A stretch of DNA of 64,000 nt from Ornithinibacillus californiensis (GCF_001038485.1 NZ_LDUE01000046.1:43760-107759); one strand, 5' to 3'. Shown: positions 8,865 through 17,687, counted from the stretch's first letter. The notes: generated by a model not told the origin, from the sequence alone. Made by a program: numbers and translations.

Positions 8865-10739
8865 CTATTTACTCTCTAATTCTTCAACTAGAAGGGATAG
8901 TTCTTCCCATCTTTCCATCTTAGTATCAAGCTCTTCTTGAACTCGTTCTTGTTCTGCAAATAGTTTTTGAACTTTTTCTGAGTCACTTCCTGCTTCGACA
9001 ATACCGGTTTCTAGCTCTATTATCTTTTCTTCTAGCTTTGCTATTTGATCCTCGATTTCGTCCCACTCTTTTTGTTCCATATAGGATAGCTTTTTCTTCT
9101 GCTTTGGTTTTTGTTCTACTTTGGCAGCTTTTACTTCTTTCTTTATATCCGTTTGATGCTTTTCTCTATACTCACTATAGTTACCAAAGAACGAACTAAT
9201 TCTCCCATTACCTTCAAATACGAGTAGCTTATCCACGACACGATCTAGAAAATATCGGTCATGGGATACGGTAATGACAACACCAGGAAAGTGATCTAAG
9301 TATTCTTCTAAGACCCCAAGTGTTTGAATATCTAAATCGTTTGTAGGTTCATCAAGGAACAGAACGTTTGGCTCGGTCATTAGAATCTTAAGAAGGTACA
9401 GTCGTCGGCGTTCTCCACCGGAAAGCTTACGAATATAGTTATATTGCTCAGAACGCGGGAATAAGAAACGTTCAAGCATTTGTTCCGCTGTAATGACATC
9501 GCCATCTTTCGTATGAATGACCTCTGCCACTTCTTTAATAAAATCGACTACACGCATATCCCCATTCAATTCTTCATCACCTTGCGTATAGTAACCTATT
9601 TTAACGGTTTCACCAGTGATTACTTCTCCACTATCAGCAGTAAATCGTTTGGCCATAATATTTAATAATGTGGTTTTCCCTGAGCCATTAGGTCCAATAA
9701 TACCAATACGATCTCCAGGAATAATTAACTGGCTGAAATCTTCTATTAGTTGGCGTCCTTCAAAGGATTTTTCAATATCTATTAATTCAATAACCTTTTT
9801 TCCAAGGCGAGTAGAGCCTACGTTAAATTCTACGTTTTGTTGATCGGTGTTAAAGGTTTTATCCTTCATTTCATGAACTCTATCTATTCTAGCCTTTTGT
9901 TTCGTTGTTCTTGCCTTCACTCCAGCTTTTAACCAAGCCAGTTCTCTCTTTAACGTATTGGCATGTTTCTGTTGATTGCTTCGCTCGAGCTCTTCTCGTT
10001 CAGCTTTCTTCTCTAGAAATACCTCATAATTTCCTTCATAGACATAGAAATTCCCTTTATCCAGTTCAAAGATTTTGTTAGTTACACGATTTAAGAAGTA
10101 TCGGTCATGCGTAACCAGTAGTAATGCTCCAGTAAAGCTTTGCAAATATTTCTCTAACCATTCGACTGTTTCATTATCCAGGTGGTTTGTCGGCTCGTCT
10201 AGGATTAACAAATCAGCAGGCTGAATTAATGCTTTAGCAATCGCAATCCGTTTCTGTTGTCCACCTGATAGTTCCGTAACCTTCTTATTAAAATCGGTTA
10301 TACCGAGCTTGGTCAAGATTGTCTTAGCAGTAGTACTTGCTTCCCACGCTTCATGCTCATCCATCTTTTGTTGAACCTTCAATAGAGATTCTTGCACTTT
10401 CATGTTCTCAGGATCTTGCTCAAGTTTTTGTAATGTACGCTCATATTCGCGCATTACTTTCATAATTGTTGCTTCCCCATAGTAAATCTGCTCAATCACC
10501 GACAGATTCGAATCTAATTCAGCTTCTTGTGGTAAATACTCGACTTGATAATCCTTTGGAAACTGGATTGACCCGGTATCTGGTGAATCTACACCTGCGA
10601 TTACTTTTAAGAAGCTCGACTTTCCGGTGCCATTAACACCAATCAACCCAATTCGGTCTTTTTCTGTAATTGTACAAGTTATATTATTAAATAAAATCTT
10701 ATCACCATATGATTTATGTAAGTTTTCAATCATTAACAT
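8865..10739 (-). CDS. yfmR: ABC-F ATPase, Uup/YfmR type
   Basis: 624 residues with two ABC cassettes in one chain and no membrane segment. Walker A is GVNGTGKSS (about 35) and GPNGSGKTT (about 350). Signature motifs are LSGGQQKR and LSGGERRR, with Walker B LLILDEPTNHLD and VLFLDEPTNDLD. Between the cassettes is the charged linker typical of ABC-F proteins. The C-terminal 90 residues form a charged coiled coil as in Uup/YfmR. ABC-F proteins act on the ribosome; B. subtilis YfmR relieves stalled translation, notably together with EF-P. The ortholog assignment rests on length, two cassettes and the coiled-coil tail. Confidence 0.88.
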   Translation of the reverse strand: MLMIENLHKSYGDKILFNNITCTITEKDRIGLIGVNGTGKSSFLKVIAGVDSPDTGSIQFPKDYQVEYLPQEAELDSNLSVIEQIYYGEATIMKVMREYERTLQKLEQDPENMKVQESLLKVQQKMDEHEAWEASTTAKTILTKLGITDFNKKVTELSGGQQKRIAIAKALIQPADLLILDEPTNHLDNETVEWLEKYLQSFTGALLLVTHDRYFLNRVTNKIFELDKGNFYVYEGNYEVFLEKKAEREELERSNQQKHANTLKRELAWLKAGVKARTTKQKARIDRVHEMKDKTFNTDQQNVEFNVGSTRLGKKVIELIDIEKSFEGRQLIEDFSQLIIPGDRIGIIGPNGSGKTTLLNIMAKRFTADSGEVITGETVKIGYYTQGDEELNGDMRVVDFIKEVAEVIHTKDGDVITAEQMLERFLFPRSEQYNYIRKLSGGERRRLYLLKILMTEPNVLFLDEPTNDLDIQTLGVLEEYLDHFPGVVITVSHDRYFLDRVVDKLLVFEGNGRISSFFGNYSEYREKHQTDIKKEVKAAKVEQKPKQKKKLSYMEQKEWDEIEDQIAKLEEKIIELETGIVEAGSDSEKVQKLFAEQERVQEELDTKMERWEELSLLVEELESK

Positions 10740-10767
10740 AGCAAAGCCCTTCCTTGCCTATCAAAGA

Positions 10768-10947
10768 TTACTTTGAATTTTTTCTGTTGCGGATTACTTC
10801 TTTTACCAAAAAGACAATTAGTAGTAGTAACCATGATGTTACTAAATAAAAAATCATTTTACTCATTTGGTCCATATCATTAATAAAAAATACCATGCCG
10901 GTCCAAATAGCAGCAATGATAATAATTTGATAAATTAAAGGTTTCAT
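10768..10947 (-). CDS. Small two-TM membrane protein
   Basis: 59 residues. Two hydrophobic stretches (YQIIIIAAIWTGMVFFI and MIFYLVTSWLLLLIVFLV) are separated by a short polar loop NDMDQMSK, and the tail is basic (KEVIRNRKNSK). The SD GGGGGA lies 6 bases before the ATG. It lies just upstream of the ABC-F gene on the same strand (28-base gap), so they may be co-transcribed. Function unknown. Confidence 0.7.
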   Translation of the reverse strand: MKPLIYQIIIIAAIWTGMVFFINDMDQMSKMIFYLVTSWLLLLIVFLVKEVIRNRKNSK

Positions 10948-11023
10948 GCAATTTCCCCCTGTGACACATATTACCTCTAAGTTTACATTACCAATATTTA
11001 TTTTACCATTTGATTGCTAATAA

Positions 11024-11061
11024 AGAGAGGATAACAGCTCTTCTAGCCGTTACCCTCCATT
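11024..11061 (-). terminator. Terminator of the rib operon
   Basis: On the minus strand GAGGGTAACGGCT pairs with AGCTGTTATCCTC (one G-U), then TCTTTATT. It starts immediately after ribH. Confidence 0.7.
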
Positions 11062-11062
11062 C

Positions 11063-11533
11063 TTAAAATTGTTTTAACATATTTGCCATTTCAATGGCAG
11101 AAACAGCAGATTCCGCTCCTTTATTACCAGCCTTTGTTCCTGCTCGTTCAATTGCCTGTTCTATTGTCTCTGTTGTTAACACTCCAAAAATAACTGGCTT
11201 TCCAGTTTCGAGTGAAACACGGGAAACGCCCTTAGCTACTTCACTACATACATAGTCAAAGTGTGGTGTTGATCCTCGTATAACTGTTCCAAGGGTAATA
11301 ACTGCATCATATTTTTCATTCTGCGCCATTCTCTGTGCTACTAATGAGATTTCAAATGCACCTGGAACCCATGCAATATCCACATTTTCTTCTGGTACTC
11401 CATGTCGTTTTAACATATCTGTAGCACCATCTAATAGTTTACTTGTAATAAATTCATTGAACCTTCCAACAACAATACCTATCTTTAAATCACTACCAAC
11501 TAAATTTCCTTCAAACACTCGTCCCATTTTCAT
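11063..11533 (-). CDS. ribH: 6,7-dimethyl-8-ribityllumazine synthase
   Basis: Lumazine synthase, condensing the ribityl-uracil intermediate with dihydroxybutanone phosphate. Family motifs are [26 protein letters not shown] (substrate-binding Trp/Pro/Gly), [15 protein letters not shown] with the catalytic histidine, and GNKGAESA near the C-terminus. 156 residues from the first ATG, 154 from the ATG at 11527, the usual length; AAAGGAG serves either. Last gene of the FMN-riboswitch operon. Confidence 0.96.
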   Translation of the reverse strand: MKMGRVFEGNLVGSDLKIGIVVGRFNEFITSKLLDGATDMLKRHGVPEENVDIAWVPGAFEISLVAQRMAQNEKYDAVITLGTVIRGSTPHFDYVCSEVAKGVSRVSLETGKPVIFGVLTTETIEQAIERAGTKAGNKGAESAVSAIEMANMLKQF

Positions 11534-11542
11534 CCATCTCCT

Positions 11543-12166
11543 TTATGATTGTTTTACTGTTGCTCTTTGTTTTTGCTGGTATTCTACTAAATCTTCAATT
11601 GAAATGAGCTTTAAATCCAAACGCTTGGCCATCTCAATTAAATCTGGCAAACGAGCCATCGTTCCATCTTCTTTAACAATTTCGCAGATCACGCCTGCAG
11701 GTGAAGCATTGCTTAGCTTGGCTAAGTCAACTGCAGCCTCTGTATGCCCTGGGCGCGCAATTACTCCTCCATCTTTTGCAATTAAAGGGAACATGTGGCC
11801 AGGTTTTTTGAAATCTGAACCCTTTGCATTAGTATTAACTAATTCTAAAATGGTTCTTGAACGTTCTTCTGCACTAATTCCAGTAGTTGTGCTTATATGG
11901 TCAACACTTACTGTAAAAGCCGTTCCCAATGGGTCGGTGTTATTTTCTACCATCATCTTTAAGTTTAGCTTTTCCGCTAACCATGAAGTGATAGGCACAC
12001 AGACTAATCCTTTACCATGTGTAATCATAAAGTTAATCACTGCAGGAGTTGCCATATCTGCCAAGGCTATAAAATCTCCTTCATTTTCCCTGTTCTCATC
12101 ATCCACGACAATTATTGGTTTTCCTAATTTTAAATCTTCAACAGCTTCGTCTATATGGTTAAACAA
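11543..12166 (-). CDS. ribB: 3,4-dihydroxy-2-butanone-4-phosphate synthase, monofunctional (no GTP cyclohydrolase II domain)
   Basis: 207 residues matching only the RibB half of the RibBA fusion normal in this position in Bacillus (about 400 residues). Active-site motifs are [10 protein letters not shown] (metal and acid residues), [13 protein letters not shown], and [27 protein letters not shown]. The chain ends cleanly after [13 protein letters not shown], where the GTP cyclohydrolase II domain would begin. The ribH SD follows within 10 bases, so no frameshifted remnant exists. With ribD also absent, the operon lacks the first two enzymes of the pathway. Confidence 0.93.
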   Translation of the reverse strand: MFNHIDEAVEDLKLGKPIIVVDDENRENEGDFIALADMATPAVINFMITHGKGLVCVPITSWLAEKLNLKMMVENNTDPLGTAFTVSVDHISTTTGISAEERSRTILELVNTNAKGSDFKKPGHMFPLIAKDGGVIARPGHTEAAVDLAKLSNASPAGVICEIVKEDGTMARLPDLIEMAKRLDLKLISIEDLVEYQQKQRATVKQS

Positions 12167-12178
12167 TTACATCACCCT

Positions 12179-12829
12179 TTACATAAATCCATTCTGTATT
12201 AATAATTCTTTGTCAATATCTGCTTTCTGTGTTTGGTTAGTTGGATTGAGTATGTTATGTACATATTTTGCTAACATATCACACTCAATATTTACAATAT
12301 CTCCTTGCGACTTATCCCCAACAATTGTTTCTTGGACTGTATGTGGAATAATTGAAATCGTGACAATATTCTTGTTCACGTTAAATATGGTTAAGCTAGT
12401 TCCATCGACTGTAATAGAACCTTTTAGCATGAGATACTTTTTGAGGTCATCAGAAACCTTAATATCATAGTAAATCGCATTTTCTTGCCTCTGTTTACGA
12501 ATGATTTCCCCAATACCATCCACGTGTCCTGAGACAAAATGGCCTCCAAACCTTCCATTAGCCGGCATGGCACGTTCTAAATTCACTTTAGAGCCATTAA
12601 TCAAATCCTTTAAAGAAGTAGATTTAACTGTTTCAGGCATGACGTCCACCTGAAAGTCGTTCATAGTGAAGCTCGTTACAGTCAGGCAAACACCGTTCAC
12701 CGCGATGCTATCTCCAAGCTTAACATCATCCAATATTTTCTTAGATTCGATAATCATTTGAATGGCATGTTCGGACCTTTTTTGTATTCCTTTTATAGTT
12801 CCCATCTCTTCAATAATTCCTGTAAACAC
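12179..12829 (-). CDS. ribE: Riboflavin synthase alpha chain
   Basis: Dismutates two lumazines to riboflavin, 216 residues. Two internally repeated lumazine-binding domains are visible: FTGIIEEMGTI at the N-terminus with SIAVNGVCLTV, and GHFVSGHVDGIG with SITVDGTSLTI in the second half. The start is GTG at 12829 (reading VFTGIIEE as in relatives), with AGAGGTG 7 bases upstream; a GTG three codons earlier is less well placed. First gene of the operon, 340 bases after the riboswitch start. Confidence 0.95.
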   Translation of the reverse strand: MFTGIIEEMGTIKGIQKRSEHAIQMIIESKKILDDVKLGDSIAVNGVCLTVTSFTMNDFQVDVMPETVKSTSLKDLINGSKVNLERAMPANGRFGGHFVSGHVDGIGEIIRKQRQENAIYYDIKVSDDLKKYLMLKGSITVDGTSLTIFNVNKNIVTISIIPHTVQETIVGDKSQGDIVNIECDMLAKYVHNILNPTNQTQKADIDKELLIQNGFM

Positions 12830-12869
12830 ATCTCTCACCTCTTTTAACTTCTTAAGTTATAGTAAACAC

Positions 12870-12900
12870 CAAAAAGCCCCTGAATATTCTTTCAGGGGCA
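12870..12900 (-). terminator. Riboswitch expression-platform terminator upstream of ribE
   Basis: GCCCCTGAAAG and the complementary CAGGGGC followed by TTTTTGG form a short, GC-rich intrinsic terminator. It lies between the FMN aptamer and ribE, as expected for transcriptional attenuation. Confidence 0.8.
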
Positions 12901-13071
12901 TAGGGATAGATTTTGGGCATAGTTACAGAATTTTTAAATAAGCCAAACAACATTTTTCCTTATCTCATTATTAAAAACTCCTCATTCGCTTGTCCATGCA
13001 GATGACCATGCGTACAAGTTGTTCTAATCAGTAATAAGAAAATATAATCTAGCTTCTTCTGACTTCCACAA

Positions 13072-13213
13072 AATTCCTTCTCCCATCCAGACTTTACTGT
13101 CGGCTCTGGAATTTCACCAGATCCACCGTATGAATATTTTCATACGGGTCACGGACTTAGAAGCACCTACTTCATCACCGCCGGTTGGGAATTTCACCCG
13201 ACCCCGAAGGAAC
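13072..13213 (-). ncRNA. FMN riboswitch (RFN element)
   Basis: The minus strand carries all RFN hallmarks in order: CCTTCGGGGTCGGGTGAAAT, CCCAACCGGCGGTGATG, AGTCCGTGACC, a variable hairpin (CGTATGAAAATATTCATACG), GGTGAAATTCCAGAGCC, GACAGTAAAGTCTGGATGGG and AGAAGG. FMN binding is expected to favour the downstream terminator and shut the rib operon. Confidence 0.97.
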
Positions 13214-13374
13214 ACATTAAAATTATTGAATTAAAATCAGTATAGTATCTTTTTAATAGCTATGCAATTGTTTGTTTAGCAACAAAATTTAGATAGTTTA
13301 CTAAATATCTACGTGATTATCTTACCATTATCGTACATAATATAATTATCACAAAAGTTATGGGGGAAAATTCT

Positions 13375-14364
13375 ATGGCATTACAAAAGGGGAGCAAAAA
13401 TTGTATTACCGATGTAGAAGGTGTACTAGTAGGACACAAGACATTGTATGAGAAACTGGATGATGAAAACACCATTTGCACTGGCGTCACTGCAATTCTA
13501 CCGCATCCAAGAAATCTCTTCTATGAAAAGGTACGAGCAGCTAGTCACGTTATTAACGGATACGGAAAAACAAGTGGACTTGTTCAAATAGATGAGCTGG
13601 GTTTGATCGAATCTCCTATCATGCTAACGAACACATTGAGTGTTGGGCCAGTAATGGAAGGAACGGTTACCTATATGCTTGAAAAAAATGAAGAGCTCGG
13701 TACATCTGCTGGAACACTAAATGTCGTTGTAGGCGAGTGTAATGATGGGTTTTTAAACTCTATGAGACTCCAAGCTGTCAGACCTAAACATGCTATTGAA
13801 GCGATTGAAGGTGCAAAAAGTAGTGCTGTGGAACAAGGGGCTGTTGGTGCTGGAAAAGGAATGATATGCTTCGGATATAAAGGTGGAATTGGAACAGCGT
13901 CGCGGATCGTTACCGCTTCAGATGAAAAGTACACCGTTGGTTGCCTTGTATTAAGTAATTTTGGCGACAGTCAAGATGCATTGTTTGCTGATTTTCCTAA
14001 AAAGAAAAACCCTAACTCAACCGATGGATCCATCATGATGATTGTCGCAACAGATGCCCCGCTCTATGACAGGCAACTAAAGCGATTAGCAAAACGGACT
14101 GCAGCTGGATTAGGACGAGTCGGTAGTCACATGGATAATGGTAGCGGCGATATTGCTATTGCATTTTCAACAGCTAATCCTTCACCACATACTAAAAGTG
14201 GTCATTTAGAAACGATAACCTATCTCCGTGATGATGATAAAGCGATGAACCAATTGTTCCAAGCTGTTGCTGAGGCAACAGAGGAAGCAATTATTAACTC
14301 GTTACGACATGCCGAAACTACAGAGGGCCAGCATAGTAGAGTAATTGAAAAGGCGCCACTTTAG
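13375..14364 (+). CDS. P1-family (S58) peptidase, DmpA-like aminopeptidase/esterase
   Basis: 329 residues. Proteins of this family self-cleave before a serine to give two subunits; the likely site is the GSGDIAIAFST block (about residue 260). The N-terminal ITDVEGVLVGHKT and the central VVGECNDGFLN and GAVGAGKGMICFGYKGGIGTASR are family hallmarks. Relatives release N-terminal residues from peptides and amides, some with D-specificity; the substrate here is open. The ATG at 13375 is chosen because GGGGGAAAA lies just before it. It is monocistronic and opposite the rib operon. Confidence 0.88.
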   Translation: MALQKGSKNCITDVEGVLVGHKTLYEKLDDENTICTGVTAILPHPRNLFYEKVRAASHVINGYGKTSGLVQIDELGLIESPIMLTNTLSVGPVMEGTVTYMLEKNEELGTSAGTLNVVVGECNDGFLNSMRLQAVRPKHAIEAIEGAKSSAVEQGAVGAGKGMICFGYKGGIGTASRIVTASDEKYTVGCLVLSNFGDSQDALFADFPKKKNPNSTDGSIMMIVATDAPLYDRQLKRLAKRTAAGLGRVGSHMDNGSGDIAIAFSTANPSPHTKSGHLETITYLRDDDKAMNQLFQAVAEATEEAIINSLRHAETTEGQHSRVIEKAPL

Positions 14365-14379
14365 AAGTGACGCCTTTTC
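14349..14379. terminator. Terminator after the P1 peptidase gene
   Basis: AAAAGGCGCCACTT pairs with AAGTGACGCCTTTT (one mismatch) around the TAG stop codon. Confidence 0.75.
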
Positions 14380-14397
14380 ATTTTGATTGGTGGAATC

Positions 14398-14562
14398 GGT
14401 TGATAGTTGCTTAATTTCGGTTGATATTCTGATGGAATGGTTGATATTACATTAATTTGGTTGATGTCATTGAGATTACGGTTGATGTTTCTTCCATTCC
14501 GGTTGATAGTAACCTAATTTTGGTTGATGTTCGTATCAGAACGGTCGATACACCTACCATTT
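14398..14562. repeat. Tandem GGTTGATA array, 8 units, 20-21 base period
   Basis: Cores GGTTGAT(A/G) begin at 14398, 14419, 14439, 14459, 14480, 14501, 14522 and (as GGTCGATA) 14543. The 12-13 bases between cores vary. The array fills the gap between two convergent genes. A second array of the same kind is at 33848-34024. Confidence 0.85.
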
Positions 14563-14573
14563 CCACAACAAAA

Positions 14574-15479
14574 CTACCTGGACTTAACCAAAAACTGCTT
14601 CGGCACATCTGATTGAAACAGCATTAACTGATCAGTCACCGGATGTTTAAACTTCAGTACTTTCGCATGAAGTCCTAATCGACCCAGTTCATTTGTTTTT
14701 GCCCCATACTTCTTATCGCCCACTACCGGATGTCCAATATCACTCATATGAACACGGATTTGGTTTTTTCGACCAGTTTCTAGATTCACTTCCACTAACG
14801 AGTAATTTTTATTGGAATTAGTTTTACGGAAATGGGTAATCGCTAACTGTCCACCTCTATCTTGAACGGAATACATTTGGTGTGTTTTACTTTCTTTGAG
14901 CCAAGACTTTATCGTACCCTCAGGTTGCTTTAGCTCCCCTTCCACCAAGGCTACATACGTCCGCTCCTGTACTAGCTCTTTCCAATTATCTTGAAGTATT
15001 CGTTTAACTTTTTCACTTTTAGCGAACATCATTACCCCAGACGTTTCCTTGTCTAGTCGATGAACAACGAAGACGCGATTTCTTGGGTCCTTCCGTCTCA
15101 CATAATCCATTAGTTGATGTAGCGCTGTATTCTTTTTCTCTGTTTCCGTAGCTATAGAAAGGAGGCCCGCATCCTTTTGAATGACAATAATCGAATTATC
15201 TTCGAATAATATCTCCATTCCTATTAGTGTACTTTCCTTAACAGCTATTTTGTTTTTTAAGACACTGACAACTTGACCTGATCGTAGTGGATAATTATGT
15301 TTCGTTTCAATATGATCATCCACCTTTACTTGGCCACGAGTTAGGATTGATTTTACCGAGTTTCTACTTCTGCTTTCCATTTGTTGTAGCAAGAAGGGCA
15401 GTAATTCAGTTGATTCTTTTACCTTGTAATTTAACGTTCCCTCTCTTGGGGGATTTGAATTTCTATTTTTATAAGACAT
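14574..15479 (-). CDS. RluA-family RNA pseudouridine synthase
   Basis: 301 residues: an S4-like N-terminal region (LPFLLQQMESRSRNSVKSIL, then RGQVKVDD) and a RluA/RsuA-type catalytic domain. The catalytic aspartate is in VHRLDKETSGVMMFAKS. Other motifs are NQIRVHMSDIGHPVVGDKKYG and a C-terminal LHAKVLKFKHPVT. It isomerises uridine in rRNA or tRNA; the target cannot be read. I start at the ATG at 15479, 6 bases after AGGAGA, which overlaps the end of the upstream HTH gene; the two appear co-transcribed. Confidence 0.92.
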   Translation of the reverse strand: MSYKNRNSNPPREGTLNYKVKESTELLPFLLQQMESRSRNSVKSILTRGQVKVDDHIETKHNYPLRSGQVVSVLKNKIAVKESTLIGMEILFEDNSIIVIQKDAGLLSIATETEKKNTALHQLMDYVRRKDPRNRVFVVHRLDKETSGVMMFAKSEKVKRILQDNWKELVQERTYVALVEGELKQPEGTIKSWLKESKTHQMYSVQDRGGQLAITHFRKTNSNKNYSLVEVNLETGRKNQIRVHMSDIGHPVVGDKKYGAKTNELGRLGLHAKVLKFKHPVTDQLMLFQSDVPKQFLVKSR

Positions 15480-15489
15480 GTCTGTTCTC

Positions 15490-15720
15490 CTAATCTTCAT
15501 CTTTTACATCAATATCCTCAGGAATTGGTGTATTTAAGTATTCTTGAATCATTAATTTATATTTTTCTACTTGTTCAAAGTGCGTTGTGAATTGTGTTTT
15601 GTTTATTAAATATTGCTCCCCATCATGGATAGCTCGAATTTTCCCTTGAAGTATTAATGACTCCACTTTAGCTTCATTCATTGCTAAGTATTCCGCTATT
15701 TCCGGTATAGTCACATACAT
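15490..15720 (-). CDS. Excisionase/MerR-type helix-turn-helix DNA-binding protein
   Basis: About 76 residues from MYVTIPEIAEYLAMNE, a winged HTH of the HTH_17 (DNA-binding, excisionase) type: helix TIPEIAEYLAMNEAKVESLILQ, wing GKIRAIHDGEQYLINKTQF. An acidic C-terminal tail (PIPEDIDVKDED) follows. A longer frame starts at 15783 but lacks an SD; the ATG at 15720 fits homologue starts. It is upstream of and adjacent to the RluA gene. Despite the excisionase fold there is no integrase nearby, so a housekeeping regulator is likelier. Confidence 0.72.
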   Translation of the reverse strand: MYVTIPEIAEYLAMNEAKVESLILQGKIRAIHDGEQYLINKTQFTTHFEQVEKYKLMIQEYLNTPIPEDIDVKDED

Positions 15721-15858
15721 CCAAAACACCATCCTTTCATGTAAGTAAGAGCTAACCAATCCTAACTTTACTAAATTATTCAATAGTAAAATTGTCCTAT
15801 ATATACTATAATTACCCCATAAATGATTTATAGAACTTTATAGGAGAATTATACACCT

Positions 15859-17205
15859 ATGCTATTAAAATTAAAGAAAATTGATATTCATTACAAGTTA
15901 TATAATTCCCCAAAAGATAATACAGATTATTTAATTCTCATTCATGGCTTAGGATTAGACTTGACGATGTGGGAACGACTTATTCCTTGTCTTCAAGAAC
16001 ATTTTAACATTCTTTCATTTGATATAAGAGGTCACGGTAGGACGAAAGCTGATACTTCTAATATTACTTGGGATACGCTTGTTGAAGATTTTCATTCCCT
16101 GATTTCAGCCTTAAATATTCCTAAGTTTCATATCGCCGGCTTAGGGTTTGGAGGCAACTTAGGAATAAAGTTTCTAGAGAAACACCCAGAAAAAGTAGAT
16201 AAAATCATCTTAACCTCTGTTTATATGTATTTTCCAAAACAAATAACAGAAATGGAAATACAAAAGCGAAAACAGCTAATTACTGATGGAAAAATGTCAG
16301 AGTTGGCTAAGAACATGATCCATCAAATAAGTTATAACCTTACACCTGAAAAGGAATTACTCCTAACAAAAGCTTATGAAAAAGTGGATCAAACTACCTA
16401 CTTTAATTTCTTTGAAATGCTCGCGAGAACAGTGTCATTGGAAGATTTAAGGACTATTAATAACGAGGTACTATTAATTCAAGGTGACAAAGATCCGCTA
16501 TTCCCAATACAACAGACAAATCTTTACCAGACTAACCTAGAAAAATCTACCAGCTATGTGGTTCCAAGCTCATCCAATCTTGTTCCTTTAGACAGCCCTC
16601 ATACGTTTTGTACTTTAGTTGGAAACTTCATTAAAGAAGGAATTTCATATAATTTTAATTCTGTTATCGAGCAGGAATTCGTAAATAAGATTGATGAACT
16701 ACTTTCAAAGTCGTTTAACACATTAGAGATAAGCATCATCAACGGTTTTTCCGTAAAATATAAGGGGAAAAATATTTCAGATAAATGGAACCAACGAAAA
16801 GCTAAGAATTTATTAGCCTATCTAGCTTATCACAATACAACTACAAGAGATGCACTAATTAATGAGTTTTGGGGAGAAAGTGATCTAGTTAGTGCAAAAA
16901 ATAATTTAAGGGTGGCTTTAAACCATCTTAAAAGCATCCTACAACATCATGAACTAGAGTGTTATCTGAAGATTGATCGGGAGAATATATGCCTCGTAGG
17001 TGATATTTTCTTTGATCTTACTAACTATATGCAGTTACTGTATGTATACCGTACCGAAACAGATCCAGCAACAAAGAAAGTTCTGTTCAACGAGTTAATA
17101 CATGATTATCGAGACGGAATGTTTGTGGGCTTTTATGACGACTGGTTATTTACTATTCAAGAGGAAATCGATAGGCAATTTCTAACGATAACTAATAAGG
17201 AGTAA
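15859..17205 (+). CDS. Alpha/beta-hydrolase fold fused to a SARP/BTAD-like transcription-factor domain; catalytic serine replaced
   Basis: 448 residues. Residues 1 to about 255 are an alpha/beta-hydrolase: oxyanion LIHGLGLDLTMW, FDIRGHGRT, the acid in LIQGDKDPLFPI and the histidine in DSPHTF. The nucleophile elbow reads GLGFG at 94-98, so the usual Ser is Gly96 and hydrolysis is unlikely. Residues about 285-370 resemble an OmpR/SARP winged-helix domain (RKAKNLLAYLAYH, RDALINEFWGES, AKNNLRVALNHLK). The tail to 448 resembles the start of a BTAD helical domain (YRDGMFVGFYDDWLFTIQEE). Read together, it looks like a one-component regulator using a dead hydrolase as ligand sensor. It is monocistronic; its target is unknown. 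AT-rich relative to neighbours. Confidence 0.85.
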   Translation: MLLKLKKIDIHYKLYNSPKDNTDYLILIHGLGLDLTMWERLIPCLQEHFNILSFDIRGHGRTKADTSNITWDTLVEDFHSLISALNIPKFHIAGLGFGGNLGIKFLEKHPEKVDKIILTSVYMYFPKQITEMEIQKRKQLITDGKMSELAKNMIHQISYNLTPEKELLLTKAYEKVDQTTYFNFFEMLARTVSLEDLRTINNEVLLIQGDKDPLFPIQQTNLYQTNLEKSTSYVVPSSSNLVPLDSPHTFCTLVGNFIKEGISYNFNSVIEQEFVNKIDELLSKSFNTLEISIINGFSVKYKGKNISDKWNQRKAKNLLAYLAYHNTTTRDALINEFWGESDLVSAKNNLRVALNHLKSILQHHELECYLKIDRENICLVGDIFFDLTNYMQLLYVYRTETDPATKKVLFNELIHDYRDGMFVGFYDDWLFTIQEEIDRQFLTITNKE

Positions 17206-17210
17206 AGAAA

Positions 17211-17243
17211 GGAAGGCTTTCCCCAAAGCCTTCCTTCTACTTG
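17211..17243. terminator. Bidirectional terminator between convergent genes
   Basis: AGAAGGAAGGCTTT-type arms (AAGGAAGGCTTT / AAAGCCTTCCTT) around a CCCC loop. Confidence 0.8.
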
Positions 17244-17249
17244 TTCTAT

Positions 17250-17687
17250 TCAGTTATTCAACGTATCTTGACGATGAATATATTCAAAGAATTCATTTTT
17301 AGGAACATCTAATACATTGCACAAAATTTCAACTGGATACTGCCCTTCCAGCGCTTGAATTGCTTTAAATTTATCCTCTTCCCCTTGTAGCAATATCTCT
17401 AAATAGGTTTTCAAAGCTTCTACTTCCACTTTTAGCTCTTCTAATTGCTGTTCAACCTGTGATTTTTCTATAGGTTTAATGGAGTTTTTTAAGCTACTAT
17501 CAAAAGCAGCTGGACCGAGTTTTTTATATTTTTTTATCCACTCATACACATTATCTCGGTGTCTAATTCCTAATTCTGAGATCACTTGTTGAACAGGTTG
17601 TTCTTCCTCTATCACTCGTCTAATAGCTTCAAGCTTTATCTCTTTACTGTATCGGCTATATTGCTGTCTATTCTTTTTCAAACCCAT
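17250..17687 (-). CDS. IS3-OrfA-like helix-turn-helix protein, transposase-derived
   Basis: 145 residues. Residues 10-60 form the HTH of IS3 OrfA-type transposases (YSKEIKLEAIRRVIEEEQPVQ and NVYEWIKKYKKLGPAAF). A leucine-zipper-like coiled coil follows (QVEQQLEELKVEVEALKTYL), then a short segment resembling the HTH_21 start of OrfB (YPVEILCNVLDVPKNEFFEYIHR). No DDE catalytic domain and no IS ends are seen. It is either a remnant or a domesticated DNA-binding protein; the intact frame favours the latter, moderately. Confidence 0.72.
   Translation of the reverse strand: MGLKKNRQQYSRYSKEIKLEAIRRVIEEEQPVQQVISELGIRHRDNVYEWIKKYKKLGPAAFDSSLKNSIKPIEKSQVEQQLEELKVEVEALKTYLEILLQGEEDKFKAIQALEGQYPVEILCNVLDVPKNEFFEYIHRQDTLNN

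Noticed and set aside
11457..12470. Long plus-strand frame across ribH-ribB-ribE
   Set aside because: Antisense shadow of three well-recognised rib genes.
14398..14562. CRISPR array
   Set aside because: Cores are only 8 bases with 12-13 base spacers and there are no cas genes; the same applies to 33848-34024.
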